Shown in pieces: positions 1 through 8,730 of a stretch of DNA of 43,795 nucleotides. A program made the position numbers and the translations under genes. Where the stretch lies: NCBI GenBank assembly GCA_949295415.1, contig CASFLA010000068.1:1-43795 (forward strand). The letters run 5' to 3'. The notes under the pieces were generated by a model, which was given only the letters and a program-made list of their open reading frames with translations, did no database searches and was not told where the DNA came from. The stretch's first letter is position 1, and each line of letters opens with the position of its first letter. Source of the stretch: an uncultured Oscillospiraceae bacterium (GTDB lineage: Bacteria; Bacillota; Clostridia; Oscillospirales; Acutalibacteraceae).

Positions 1-55
1 ACTTGACAGGGGGCACATTATTTCTCTTTTCAAGAACAAAGGTGTGGTATTTAGT

Positions 56-400
56 TTATTTTATGGCAACAAAACCGTAGCTTTCGAGAATTTGAAAAAA
101 TTTCGCAAGCCTTGGATAAAGCGGCTCAGCTTTATCGCCGAATTTCTCTTTAACCAGAACACCCAAAGTTGTTATATCCTTTTCCCCGTCAATAATCGGC
201 CAGACAAAACTGCCCAGTTCATCGAGATGAACATAACTGATTTTAGGTTTTTTAAAGAGCTTCTGGGCCAAGATATTGAAAAAACCCTTATTTTCAATAT
301 GTAAGGTTACAAGTTCTTTTTCATCGGTAGTCCACTGTAGTTCTTTATTTCGCTCAGGGATTTTATCGAGAAAATTTGCCGGGAGTTTCTTTTTCTTCAT
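56..400 (-). CDS. PqqD-like small protein (standalone)
   Basis: 114 aa. The central part (YVHLDELGSFVWPIIDGE, then a segment resembling TLGVLVKEKFG and LYPRLAKFFQILESYGFV) fits the PqqD winged-helix fold: a DE.G..VW..idG helix, a short strand and a C-terminal helix ending in a hydrophobic G-[FL]-[VI]. PqqD proteins bind leader peptides or act as chaperones in peptide-modifying systems. No PqqE-like radical SAM enzyme and no precursor peptide are visible here. Its ATG is 4 nt after the stop of the upstream OPT transporter, so the two are almost certainly one transcript and it may serve that transporter. Family assignment is fairly secure; function is unknown. Confidence 0.75.
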   Translation of the reverse strand: MKKKKLPANFLDKIPERNKELQWTTDEKELVTLHIENKGFFNILAQKLFKKPKISYVHLDELGSFVWPIIDGEKDITTLGVLVKEKFGDKAEPLYPRLAKFFQILESYGFVAIK

Positions 401-404
401 AATT

Positions 405-2315
405 TTAAGCCTTGCGGTTCTTTTTGTAGGTGAAAAGAACGAGAGTCAAAATAACGAGGGCGAAAACGAACAGACCCGAAAGGTTTGCAAGAGGTGCGGG
501 AAGGTTAATATACTTTGAAAGGTTAATAACCTTGTCAATTCCGAAGATAGCGAATACTGCGAGAAGTATTCCAACAAGACCCTCACCTGCAATCATACCT
601 GAGCAGAAGAGAACGCCGTTGTTAACCGAGGTCTTCTTTTGCTCCTCGTTCTTGATTTTATCAAAGAACCAACGAACGATACCACCGACCATAATACAAG
701 CATTGAGCTGAACAGGGAGATAAACGCCGATTGCAAAGGGAAGAACGGGAATACCGACAAGCTCAACAACAATAGCTATAAATATGCCGATAAGGATAAG
801 ACCCCAAGGAAGATTTCCATCCATAATACCTTCGATAACCATTTTCATCATGGTTGCCTGAGGTGCAGCAAGTTCTTCAGAGCCAAAGCCCCAAGCAGAA
901 TCGAGAAGATAAAGGGTTGCGCCGATAGCGAACGCTGAAGCAACAACGCCTAAAATTTCGCCAATCTGCTGTTTTTTTGGTGTTGCTCCCAAGAGGTAGC
1001 CTGTTTTGAGGTCCTGAGAGGTATCGCCTGCAATAGCGGCAACAATGCAGATGATTGTGCCAATAGCAATTGCGGCCTGCATACCCGCTGCCCCAGCCTC
1101 ACCTGTAAGCTTAAGTATAAGGGTTGCAACGAGGAGGGTTGCAATCGCCATTCCTGAAACGGGGTTGTTACTACTGCCGACAATGCCGACCATTCTTGAA
1201 GAAACGGTTGCAAAGAAGAAGCCGAAAATAACAACTATAATAGCGCCAACGAGTGAAATGGGAATTGCGGGAACGAGCCATACTGCAAGGGTAAGCGCAA
1301 GGATGGCAATAAGAACTATTTTAATGTTGATATCTTTTTCGGTGCGGACCTGACCGCCGCCGGAAACCGAGAAACCCTTTAATGCACCAACAAAGGTGGT
1401 TGCAATAAGGGGAAGGTTTTTGATAAGGCTGATAATACCGCCGGCTGCCAATGCACCTGCGCCGATATAGCGGGTGTATTTACTCCAGATTGCGGCAGCA
1501 CCGCCGGCTTCAAATATCTCGGCAACCGAAGCGCCGCCTGCCAAGGCCTCGGAAATATATCCGCCGCCAAAGAGCACAAAAATAGGAATAAGCACGCACC
1601 AGTTAAGCACGCCGCCGGCAAACATATAAGAGGAAATTCTCGGTCCGCAGATATAGCCAACGCTCATAACTGCAGGGTAAACCTGAGTTCCGATAGCGCC
1701 GGGATAAAGGCGGGGATCCTCATAATTAACCTCACTGGGAACCAATTTAAGGCCGTCAATAATAAACTTGAAAATTGCGGCAAAGCCCATACCGGCAAAA
1801 ACGCCGCTTGCTTTAGAGCCGCCCTCTTCGCCTGCGAGCATAACCTCGGCACAAGCCTGTCCCTCAGGATAGGGGAGAATGCCGTGCTCACGGACAATCA
1901 ACGCATTACGAAGCGGAATCATAAAAAATACGCCGAGCAAGCCGCCCAAAAGTGCGATAATGGTAATGGTTACGATATCGGGCTTGTCCATAATTCCCTC
2001 GCTTGCCCAGAGGAAAAATGCGGGAAGGGTGAAAATAGCGCCTGCTGCCAGGGATTCGCCTGCAGAGCCAATTGTTTGAACGATATTGGACTCCAAAATT
2101 GAATTCTTGCGCATAAGAAGGCGGATAACACCCATTGAAATAACCGCGGCGGGAATAGAAGCCGAAACGGTCATACCGACGCGAAGGCCAAGATAGGCGT
2201 TCGCGGCACCGAAGATAACCGCCAGAAGAATACCCATAACAACAGATGTTACGGTCAATTCGGGGGTTATTTTTTCGGCAGGAATATAGGGTTTAAAATT
2301 ATTTTTGCTTTCCAT
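405..2315 (-). CDS. OPT family oligopeptide transporter
   Basis: 636 aa, about 14 to 16 hydrophobic segments. The N terminus (PAEKITPELTVTSVVMGILL, then GAANAYLGLRVGMTVSASIP) and the segment ILPYPEGQACAEVMLAGEEG are hallmarks of the OPT superfamily, prokaryotic oligopeptide branch. The family moves small peptides, or metal chelates in the YSL branch, across the cytoplasmic membrane by proton coupling; the substrate cannot be told from sequence. The start has AGGAG five bases upstream. It is first in a two-gene unit with the PqqD-like gene. Its promoter overlaps the terminator of pepD. Next to a peptidase gene, peptide uptake is a reasonable guess. Confidence 0.93.
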   Translation of the reverse strand: MESKNNFKPYIPAEKITPELTVTSVVMGILLAVIFGAANAYLGLRVGMTVSASIPAAVISMGVIRLLMRKNSILESNIVQTIGSAGESLAAGAIFTLPAFFLWASEGIMDKPDIVTITIIALLGGLLGVFFMIPLRNALIVREHGILPYPEGQACAEVMLAGEEGGSKASGVFAGMGFAAIFKFIIDGLKLVPSEVNYEDPRLYPGAIGTQVYPAVMSVGYICGPRISSYMFAGGVLNWCVLIPIFVLFGGGYISEALAGGASVAEIFEAGGAAAIWSKYTRYIGAGALAAGGIISLIKNLPLIATTFVGALKGFSVSGGGQVRTEKDINIKIVLIAILALTLAVWLVPAIPISLVGAIIVVIFGFFFATVSSRMVGIVGSSNNPVSGMAIATLLVATLILKLTGEAGAAGMQAAIAIGTIICIVAAIAGDTSQDLKTGYLLGATPKKQQIGEILGVVASAFAIGATLYLLDSAWGFGSEELAAPQATMMKMVIEGIMDGNLPWGLILIGIFIAIVVELVGIPVLPFAIGVYLPVQLNACIMVGGIVRWFFDKIKNEEQKKTSVNNGVLFCSGMIAGEGLVGILLAVFAIFGIDKVINLSKYINLPAPLANLSGLFVFALVILTLVLFTYKKNRKA

Positions 2316-2364
2316 AATAACTCCTTACTGTTTTTTTATTGAAAGATTAACTTTTAACTTAGCC

Positions 2365-2393
2365 ATTATACAATATTTTAAAAAGAAAAGCAA
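2365..2393 (-). promoter_or_regulatory. Predicted promoter of the OPT-pqqD unit
   Basis: On the minus strand TTGCTT (2388-2393), 17-base spacer, TATAAT (2365-2370), about 50 bases before the OPT start. The -35 box lies inside the 3' arm of the preceding pepD terminator hairpin. Confidence 0.6.
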
Positions 2394-2416
2394 CTCATTA
2401 TGAGTTGCTTTTCTTT
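2371..2416 (-). terminator. pepD terminator with the stop codon in its loop
   Basis: A perfect 16-bp stem (2382-2397 with 2401-2416) whose 3-base loop (2398-2400) is exactly the TAA stop codon of pepD. The arm ends in a T-rich run on the minus strand (TTTTCTTTTT). The last codons of pepD therefore form the 5' arm. Confidence 0.75.
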
Positions 2417-3840
2417 AAAATATCCAAAAGTAGTAAAAATGTCTTTTTTGCGGACGAAATACAGAGTTTTTCGTTGTAGGTATGAACATCAAAAAGCGAG
2501 GGACCCATCGCAATGCAATCAAGATCTTTGATTTTTGAGGCGAAGACCGAGCATTCAAGCCCTGCGTGGAGTGCCTCAACCTTAGGCTTTTCGCCGTTTA
2601 AAGCCTCGTAGCATTGTTTATATAGCTCCTGCAATGCAGAGTCTGTTTTAAATTCCCAGGGAGGATAATGGCCAAAGGTTTTAACCTCGCCGTTCAAAGC
2701 CTTGCAAAAGTCAGAAAGATTGCTTTCCAGGAGTGATAAGGATGCTGCTTTATTACTTCTCAAGCTAAACTGAGCGCGAACAGAGTTGTTTTCTGTAACG
2801 AGGATTCCGAGATTCAATGAGGTTTCAACAAGTCCCGCAACCTCATCGCTCATTTTAATAACGCCATTAGGAGTATTTAAAAGGAAGCTAATAACTCTGT
2901 TTTTGAGCTCTTGAGAAAAAATTTCGATTTTTTCTGCTTTTTTTATTTTAACCGAATAGAAAAAACCGGGCTCGGTTTTGGCAATTTCTGATTTATATAA
3001 GGAGAGAATCTTTTCTGTCGATGCTTTTAAGGCGTCCGGGAAATCTGAATAGAGAACAACGGTTGTTCTGTTGGTAATAGCGTTGGATTTATCGCCGCCG
3101 TCAACTGATATTAAGGAAAACTCCTCGTTTTCCAATGCCTTTAAGAGCTTTCCTGCGAGAATATTGGAGTTTGTTCTGCCTTTATCGATTTCAACGCCCG
3201 AATGGCCGCCTAATAAACCGTCTAATGTAACGGTAACAGTGCTACCGCCAACAATTTTTTTCTCGCCGTTTAAAATGCATAAAAGCTCCGAGCCGCCTGC
3301 GCATGAAACGGTTAAGGTATCGTCCTCCTCAGAGTCGAGATTTATCATTTTTTTGGCGGTCAGAGCCGAAATATCAAGCTTTCCTGCGCCAATCATACCT
3401 ATTTCCTCATCGGTGGTAAAAACCGCTTCAATTTTGGGGTGTGGAACCTCGTCGCTCTCTAAGATTGCCAAAACATACGCAACCGCAATACCGTTATCGG
3501 CGCCGAGCGAGGTGCTCCTTGCTTTTATAAAATCGCCATCAACATAAATTTCCAACCCGTCTTTTAGAAAGTCTATACCATAATCGGCTTTAGCCTGGCA
3601 AACCATATCAAGATGACCCTGCAAAATTACGGCATCGGCGTTTTCATAGCCTTTAGTTGCGGATTTAAAAATCACAACATTGTTTGCCTCATCGCGAATA
3701 ACCTTAAGGCCAATATTTTTTGCGAAAGTTTGAACATATTCAGCAATACCATCCATATTGCCCGAGCCATGAGGAATTAAAGTAAGCTCCTTAAATATTT
3801 CAAACACTCTGTTCAGTAAAGCAGAATCGGTTTTAACCAT
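2398..3840 (-). CDS. pepD: Aminoacyl-histidine dipeptidase (M20 family)
   Basis: 480 aa, the usual length for the PepD/Xaa-His dipeptidase branch of M20. Zinc-site motifs are present in order: LQGHLDMVC (His76, Asp78), LGADNGIAVA (bridging Asp115) and TTDEEIGMIG (catalytic Glu145 and metal-binding Glu146). The lid domain contains LLGGHSGVEIDKGR, typical of the family, and a C-terminal HAGLECSVF segment supplies a further metal His and Glu. It cleaves dipeptides such as carnosine-type Xaa-His in the cytoplasm. It begins 18 bases after pflA with a GAGAGGAA site and no terminator between, so it is probably the third gene of the pflB-pflA unit and shares its riboswitch. Confidence 0.92.
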   Translation of the reverse strand: MVKTDSALLNRVFEIFKELTLIPHGSGNMDGIAEYVQTFAKNIGLKVIRDEANNVVIFKSATKGYENADAVILQGHLDMVCQAKADYGIDFLKDGLEIYVDGDFIKARSTSLGADNGIAVAYVLAILESDEVPHPKIEAVFTTDEEIGMIGAGKLDISALTAKKMINLDSEEDDTLTVSCAGGSELLCILNGEKKIVGGSTVTVTLDGLLGGHSGVEIDKGRTNSNILAGKLLKALENEEFSLISVDGGDKSNAITNRTTVVLYSDFPDALKASTEKILSLYKSEIAKTEPGFFYSVKIKKAEKIEIFSQELKNRVISFLLNTPNGVIKMSDEVAGLVETSLNLGILVTENNSVRAQFSLRSNKAASLSLLESNLSDFCKALNGEVKTFGHYPPWEFKTDSALQELYKQCYEALNGEKPKVEALHAGLECSVFASKIKDLDCIAMGPSLFDVHTYNEKLCISSAKKTFLLLLDILKKSNS

Positions 3841-3858
3841 AGAATTTCCTCTCTTAAG

Positions 3859-4575
3859 TCAATCTAATAGGGCTTCAAGCTCTTTAATTTCGAGCGCCGA
3901 GGGTTCGGGAATGTTTTTAAACGGAAAATCAATTCCCATTTTATCATATTTCATCCGGCATAATTTTTTAAATGGCAAAAGCTCGATTTTATCAACCGCT
4001 TTATGAGCCTTTGCAATTTCTTTCAGCCTTAATATGTTGTCGCTCGTGTTATTGAGCGTCGGGATAATAACCTGCCTGAGCGTTGTGGGTATTTTAGCGT
4101 TATCAAGATAATCCAAAAACCCTAAAACCTTGCCATAATCGCAACCTACAAAATTTTCGTATTGCTCGCTTGAGGTATATTTGATGTCGAGCAAAACGTG
4201 ATCGGTAACTGACAGCAGTTTTTTAACCTGCTCGTTTAAAATACAGCCCGAGGTATCAAGGCAGGTGTTTATGCCTTTTTCTTTGCAAAGGGAAAACAGT
4301 TTTCGAACAAATTCTGCCTGCAAAAGCGGTTCACCGCCTGAAACTGTTATGCCACCCTCTGCCCCAAAATATTCCTTGTAGCGTTCCGCTTTTTTCACAA
4401 TTTCCTCTGCAGAAAATTCCTCGCCGCCTGGAAAATCCCAAGTGTCAGGGTTATGGCAGCAGCCGCAATGCAGGGGACACCCTTGCATAAACACTACAAA
4501 ACGGACGCCGGGTCCATCAACAGCGCCAAGGCTCTGAATTGAATGGACCCGACCCTTTAAAATATTTTCGGTCAT
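3859..4575 (-). CDS. pflA: Pyruvate formate-lyase activating enzyme
   Basis: 238 aa radical SAM protein. The 4Fe-4S motif CxxxCxxC is Cys33, Cys37, Cys40 in [15 protein letters not shown], followed by the SAM-contact segment [28 protein letters not shown] near the N terminus is typical of PflA. It uses SAM and reduced flavodoxin or ferredoxin to place the glycyl radical on PflB. Its ATG overlaps the pflB stop by four bases (ATGA), so translation is coupled. Length and motifs are standard. Confidence 0.96.
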   Translation of the reverse strand: MTENILKGRVHSIQSLGAVDGPGVRFVVFMQGCPLHCGCCHNPDTWDFPGGEEFSAEEIVKKAERYKEYFGAEGGITVSGGEPLLQAEFVRKLFSLCKEKGINTCLDTSGCILNEQVKKLLSVTDHVLLDIKYTSSEQYENFVGCDYGKVLGFLDYLDNAKIPTTLRQVIIPTLNNTSDNILRLKEIAKAHKAVDKIELLPFKKLCRMKYDKMGIDFPFKNIPEPSALEIKELEALLD

Positions 4576-6803
4576 ATTGCTTCGTGGAAGGTTCTGCTTA
4601 TAACCTCGCGCTGCTGCTCGCGGGAAAGCTTATTGAAATTAACGGCATATCCCGAAACGCGAATGGTTAAGTTGGGATAATCGTCAGGATTTTCATAAGC
4701 CTTTATAAGCGTTTCTCTGTTGAGAACGTTAACATTTATATGATGCGCCTTTTTTGCAAAATATCCATCTAAGATTGAAACGAGGTTATCAATTCTTTCT
4801 TTATCGGTTTTTCCCAGTGCTTCGGGAGTAATCGAGAAGGTGTTTGAAATACCGTCGCGGCAATCGTCATAACTGATTTTTGCAACCGAGTTTAATGATG
4901 CCAAAGCACCGTTTTCCTCGCGGTTATGCATCGGGTTGGCGCCGGGGGCAAAGGGCTCGGAGGCTTTTCTGCCGTCAGGTGTTGCGCCGGTATGCTTGCC
5001 ATACATAACATTAGACGTTATGGTAAGAACCGAGAGGGTATGAACTGCATCACGGTATGCAGGGGTCTTGCGAAGCTCCAAAATAAACTTATGGGTCATA
5101 TCCTTGGCAATAAAGTCAACGCGGTCATCATCGTTGCCGTATTTCGGGAATGAACCTGTTGTTTCAAACTCAGTTATATAGCCCTCATCATTTCTTAACG
5201 GCTTAACATTTGCGTATTTTATTGCGCTTAATGAATCAGCAACAACCGAAAGACCTGCAATACCAAAAGCCATAAGACGCTCAACGTTTGTATCATGCAG
5301 AGCCATCTGAATTTTTTCGTAGCAGTATTTATCGTGCATATAATGGATAACATTCATAGTGTTTACATAGAGCTTGGAAAGCCATGCAATATAAATGTTA
5401 TAGCGCTCCATAACGGTATCATAATCTAATTTATCGCCTGTAAGGACCTCCATCTGAGGACCGATATGCATACCGCTTGTTGCATCATAGCCGCCGTTGA
5501 TGGCAATAAGCAAAAGCTTTGCAAGGTTGCATCTTGCGCCAAAGAACTGCATCTGCTTGCCGATTTTCATAGCTGAAACGCAGCAGGCAATGGCATAATC
5601 GTCGCCGTAAATGGGGCGCATAAGGTCATCGTTTTCATATTGAATGGAATCGGTATCCTTAGAAACCTTTGCGCAGAATTTTTTGAAGTTTTCAGGAAGC
5701 TTTTTCGACCAAAGAATAGTAAGGTTGGGCTCAGGAGACGAGCCAAGGGTATAAAGCGTGTTAAGAATACGGAAGCTGCTCTTTGTAACAAGAGTTCTGC
5801 CGTCCTCACCCATACCGCCAACCGCCTCGGTTATCCACATCGGGTCGCCGCCGAAAAGCTCGTTATATTCAGGGGTTCTTAAGTGACGAGCAATGCGGAG
5901 CTTGATAACAAAATCATCAATAAGCTCCTGTGCCGATTGTTCAGTAAGCACGCCGTTTTTAATATCGCGCTCGATATAAATATCAAAGAAGGTTGAAACG
6001 CGGCCTAAAGACATAGCAGCGCCGTTCTGTTCTTTAATAGCGCCCAAATATGCAAAATAGGTCCACTGAATAGCCTCTTTGGCATTCTTTGCAGGTCCGC
6101 TTATATCAAAGCCATACATTGATGCCATTTCCTTTAAAAGACCAAGGAAGTTTATCTGCTTCGAAAGCTCTTCATAAAGGCGGATAGCATCGGAATCAAA
6201 AACCTGAGATGCCAAAGCTTTTCTGTCCTTCTGCTTTTCTTCGATAAGCCTGTCCACACCGTAAAGAGCCACTCTTCGATAGTCGCCGATAATTCTGCCT
6301 CTGCCATAAGCATCGGGAAGACCGGTTATAACATGGCATTTTCTTGCCGCTCTCATTTCATCGGTATAGGCTCTGAAAACACCGTCATTATGGGTGGTGC
6401 GATAGCGGAATTCATCTTCAATGGTTTCAGAAAGCTTATATCCGTAAGCCTCGCAGGCCTGGCGAGCCATTCTGATACCGCCAAATGGGCTTACTGCGCG
6501 CTTTAAGGGACGGTTAGTCTGCATACCAACAATTATTTCGTTGTCCTTATCTATATAACCCGGTGAAAAGGTTGTAAGAGAAGAAACCGTTGCAGTATCA
6601 ATATCCAAAACGCCGCCAAACTGCCTTTCTATTGCAAAGAGGTTTTTAACCTCTTTCATAACAGCATCTGTGCGCTCGGTTGAGCCTGCTAAAAACGAAT
6701 CATCGCCCTTATATTCGGTATAATTTTCCTGTATAAAATCTCTGACATCAATATTGTCCTGCCAGAGTCCTTCTTTAAAGCCGTTCCAGTTTTCGTGTTT
6801 CAT
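4572..6803 (-). CDS. pflB: Formate C-acetyltransferase (pyruvate formate-lyase)
   Basis: 743 aa from the chosen start. Catalytic adjacent cysteines are in [14 protein letters not shown], and the glycyl-radical motif RVSGYAVNF lies 24 to 32 residues from the end. It converts pyruvate and CoA to acetyl-CoA and formate under anaerobiosis. An in-frame ATG at 6821 would add six residues, but it precedes and runs into the GGGAGAG ribosome site; the ATG at 6803 sits six bases after that site and gives the usual MKHENWNGF start. The 5' leader carries a ZTP riboswitch and terminator, linking formate supply to one-carbon and purine status. pflA overlaps the 3' end. Confidence 0.97.
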   Translation of the reverse strand: MKHENWNGFKEGLWQDNIDVRDFIQENYTEYKGDDSFLAGSTERTDAVMKEVKNLFAIERQFGGVLDIDTATVSSLTTFSPGYIDKDNEIIVGMQTNRPLKRAVSPFGGIRMARQACEAYGYKLSETIEDEFRYRTTHNDGVFRAYTDEMRAARKCHVITGLPDAYGRGRIIGDYRRVALYGVDRLIEEKQKDRKALASQVFDSDAIRLYEELSKQINFLGLLKEMASMYGFDISGPAKNAKEAIQWTYFAYLGAIKEQNGAAMSLGRVSTFFDIYIERDIKNGVLTEQSAQELIDDFVIKLRIARHLRTPEYNELFGGDPMWITEAVGGMGEDGRTLVTKSSFRILNTLYTLGSSPEPNLTILWSKKLPENFKKFCAKVSKDTDSIQYENDDLMRPIYGDDYAIACCVSAMKIGKQMQFFGARCNLAKLLLIAINGGYDATSGMHIGPQMEVLTGDKLDYDTVMERYNIYIAWLSKLYVNTMNVIHYMHDKYCYEKIQMALHDTNVERLMAFGIAGLSVVADSLSAIKYANVKPLRNDEGYITEFETTGSFPKYGNDDDRVDFIAKDMTHKFILELRKTPAYRDAVHTLSVLTITSNVMYGKHTGATPDGRKASEPFAPGANPMHNREENGALASLNSVAKISYDDCRDGISNTFSITPEALGKTDKERIDNLVSILDGYFAKKAHHINVNVLNRETLIKAYENPDDYPNLTIRVSGYAVNFNKLSREQQREVISRTFHEAI

Positions 6804-6826
6804 CCATATCTCTCCCTTCAAAACAA

Positions 6827-6862
6827 AGAAAAAAGCAAATCAGTTTTTTGTAACTGATTTGC
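6827..6862 (-). terminator. Intrinsic terminator, expression platform of the ZTP riboswitch
   Basis: An 11-bp stem (6852-6862 with 6835-6845, GCAAATCAGTT type) with a 6-base loop, followed on the minus strand by six T (6829-6834). The 5' arm begins with the last bases of the conserved CTGGGCA of the aptamer, and its TCAGTTAC can also pair with GTAACTGA at the aptamer's 5' side (6918-6925). Terminator and folded aptamer should therefore exclude each other, as in a ligand-on switch. Confidence 0.85.
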
Positions 6863-6930
6863 CCAGACGGTCGGCCGAATAACGCTTATATTCCCCCTGC
6901 GTCAAGTCGCATATCCGTCAGTTACATAAG
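6858..6930 (-). promoter_or_regulatory. ZTP riboswitch (pfl motif) upstream of pflB
   Basis: Read on the minus strand, the leader contains AACTGACGG, a TGCG/CGCA hairpin, AGGGGGA, then CGGCC and CCGTCTGGGCA. This matches, in order, the hallmarks I recall for the pfl/ZTP aptamer (GACUGGCG, hairpin, GGGGAGC, CGGC, CCGCCUGGGCA). The GACGG/CCGTC helix shows a compensatory change from the common GGCG/CGCC. The RNA class senses ZTP/ZMP, which build up when 10-formyl-tetrahydrofolate is low, and was named for its position upstream of pfl genes. PflB makes formate, a source of one-carbon units, so induction by ZTP makes sense. Confidence 0.88.
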
Positions 6931-6950
6931 CGCTTTATTGCGTTGTTTGT

Positions 6951-6980
6951 ATTATAATACAATATATGGTGGTTTTTCAA
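6951..6980 (-). promoter_or_regulatory. Predicted promoter of pflB-pflA-pepD
   Basis: Minus strand TTGAAA (6975-6980), 18-base spacer, TATAAT (6951-6956). Transcription would begin near 6944, giving a leader of about 140 bases that holds the aptamer and terminator. Confidence 0.6.
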
Positions 6981-7054
6981 CCAACAAATTAAGATTTTTA
7001 ACAAAATATTGTTTTATTATTTTTTGACAAAGAAATATGCCGCATTTTGTCGGA

Positions 7055-7714
7055 TCAACCAATAAATTTTTTAAGCAGCTCAAGGTCGCAAAAATCATCA
7101 ACATAAAGGTCAGAATTTGCCTTAACCTCGTCAATATGCTCAGCCATAGAGGCATCGCTTAAGGCACAAACATTTATACCCAACTTCTTTGCGGTTTTAA
7201 CGGCGTGGTTAGCATCCTCAAACAAAAATGTTGTCTTTGGGGTGCTACCTGCTTTTTTCATACAAAGTTTGTAAATCTCGGGATCTCTTTTAGATATGCC
7301 AACGATTTCTTCGGTAATGACAAAATCAAAATACTTATCAAGACCAAAATGCTCAACGGCGCGGCTTAAAACCTTAAAATGAGTTGCCGAGGCAAGATGC
7401 AAAGTATGCCCCGTTTGCTTTAAATAGTCTAAAAACTCTATAATTCCTCCTTTCAATGAAATGCGGTTGCAGTAGTTATAAACCATTTTCTCGTGCCATT
7501 TTGCCATGAGCTGTTCTGCGGTGCCCAATTCCTTATATTTTTCGGATAAGTAAACCGAAAAGTCAGGAACGCTCATAGTTCTGATGACCTTATCATAATT
7601 TTCGAGGGAAGGAAGGCCCATTTCGCGTAAGGTATCGCTGCCCAGCTCATCCCAAGCCCACATCGAATCGACAATAGTGCCGTCGAAATCGAAAATGACT
7701 AACTTGTTTTTCAT
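7055..7714 (-). CDS. HAD-superfamily hydrolase, phosphoglycolate phosphatase/beta-PGM-like
   Basis: 219 aa. Motif I is IFDFDGTIVDSMWAWDELG (nucleophile Asp9, acid/base Asp11). An alpha-helical cap of about 65 residues follows. Motif II is LHLASATHF, a motif III Lys occurs in the ISKRDPEIYKLCMKKAG region, and motif IV is FLFEDANHAVKTAKK (Glu-Asp). This is the subfamily IA layout, acting on small phosphorylated metabolites in the cytosol; the substrate cannot be told. It overlaps the yjbQ-like gene by four bases (ATGA) and closes the operon. No convincing terminator follows. Confidence 0.88.
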   Translation of the reverse strand: MKNKLVIFDFDGTIVDSMWAWDELGSDTLREMGLPSLENYDKVIRTMSVPDFSVYLSEKYKELGTAEQLMAKWHEKMVYNYCNRISLKGGIIEFLDYLKQTGHTLHLASATHFKVLSRAVEHFGLDKYFDFVITEEIVGISKRDPEIYKLCMKKAGSTPKTTFLFEDANHAVKTAKKLGINVCALSDASMAEHIDEVKANSDLYVDDFCDLELLKKFIG

Positions 7715-8238
7715 GCTTCTTCTCCAAATAATGCCACTGTAAATGTTTTGTCGGGACGGTAGTCAAACTCAGCGTAAACGATGTCCTCAAACTTACCAAG
7801 CTGCAATTTCCCGTCAATTATAAGAACAGATGCGCTCTTTCCAACATCCATTGCTTTTAAATGCGCATCGGCATTCAAGAAGGTATGGTCCCAGATGTTG
7901 TGAAGATACTTGTTGGGAGTAAAAGGATGCTCCTTTGTAAGATATGTGTTAAGGTCATCCATAACGCCGGTCTCAAAATGGTTTACATAAACGCCTGAAG
8001 TGGTGTGGTCAGAAGCGCAGATAACATAACCTGTTTTAATATCGTCCTTCTTAATAAGGCTACCCACCAAAGGGTCAAGGTTAACAAAAACAGTTCTGCC
8101 GTTTTTATCAGACTTTTTCTTGGCATTAGGCTCATAAACAGCGGTGGTATAGGTATCCTTATCCGAGCTTTCTCTTATTCTTTTTTTATAGGTTTCGATA
8201 ACATCAGAAATTTTAAATTTATAAACAAAGGTTTTCAT
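7711..8238 (-). CDS. YjbQ/UPF0047-like protein
   Basis: 175 aa. The UPF0047 signature is clear: ASDHTTSGVYVN (His78), YLHN (His113), DHTFLNADAHLKA (His118, His126), a GKLQLGKFEDIVYAEFD segment, and a final hydrophobic strand ending in G. These histidines line a putative metal site. The family has been called secondary thiamine-phosphate synthase because it rescues E. coli thiE mutants; its natural role is unclear. The protein is about 35 residues longer than typical YjbQ (130-140 aa), with extra sequence around residues 22-55. It is translationally coupled to the HAD hydrolase downstream. Family call good, function open. Confidence 0.8.
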   Translation of the reverse strand: MKTFVYKFKISDVIETYKKRIRESSDKDTYTTAVYEPNAKKKSDKNGRTVFVNLDPLVGSLIKKDDIKTGYVICASDHTTSGVYVNHFETGVMDDLNTYLTKEHPFTPNKYLHNIWDHTFLNADAHLKAMDVGKSASVLIIDGKLQLGKFEDIVYAEFDYRPDKTFTVALFGEEA

Positions 8239-8253
8239 TTGTATTTCTCCCTA

Positions 8254-8730
8254 CTATTCAATACTCATTTCGTAATCATAGAAAAGATAGATAAGCTTAA
8301 TTCTGTAGATTTCGAGAATTTTTTCGGCTTTTTCGGGTGTTAGCGCACCCTCCTCAATAAGTACAGAATACATAATATTGTCAACCTCTGACATTATTTT
8401 TAATTTAAGCGAATTGTATTTTTTAAGGTTAAAGAATGCCATATAGTTTACCGAACGATAGAAGAACGAAAGCATTGCATTGTTAAGCTCGGTGCACATC
8501 TCGAATTTTGACAACTTTTCGTTATTGAGAATGGCGCTGAGCTCAACCTCAATGTGCTCATTCATCTTTTCCGCGGAAATAACCTCTGAGCGATACCAGG
8601 AGTTTTTCTTGTCCTGTTGCTTTTCCTGCCTTGCACGTTTGGTTTGCTGAACGTTCATTACAACAACCGAAACGGCACTGACGGCGGAAACCAAAACAGC
8701 AAGAATCTCAGTAATGCTAACCCCCTTCAT
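8254..8730 (-). CDS. Unknown protein with one N-terminal membrane segment
   Basis: 158 aa. Residues about 5-25 (ITEILAVLVSAVSAVSVVVM) form one hydrophobic segment, followed by a Gln/Lys/Arg-rich stretch (QQTKRARQEKQQDKKNS), so the rest should be cytoplasmic. The remainder is predicted helical and carries several aromatic residues. I do not recognise the family. Its ATG directly follows the stop of the frameshifted gene upstream (no bases between) and it lies 15 bases before the yjbQ-like start, so it belongs to the same operon. It may act as a membrane partner of its upstream neighbour; this is inference only. Confidence 0.65.
   Translation of the reverse strand: MKGVSITEILAVLVSAVSAVSVVVMNVQQTKRARQEKQQDKKNSWYRSEVISAEKMNEHIEVELSAILNNEKLSKFEMCTELNNAMLSFFYRSVNYMAFFNLKKYNSLKLKIMSEVDNIMYSVLIEEGALTPEKAEKILEIYRIKLIYLFYDYEMSIE

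Noticed and set aside
56..400. PQQ cofactor synthesis
   Set aside because: Only a PqqD-like fold is present. No PqqA, PqqE, PqqB or PqqC, and the partner is a transporter.
3071..3547. 158-codon frame opposite pepD
   Set aside because: It is antisense to a clearly conserved M20 peptidase, low in complexity (Ser/Pro-rich) and has no ribosome site; a shadow frame.
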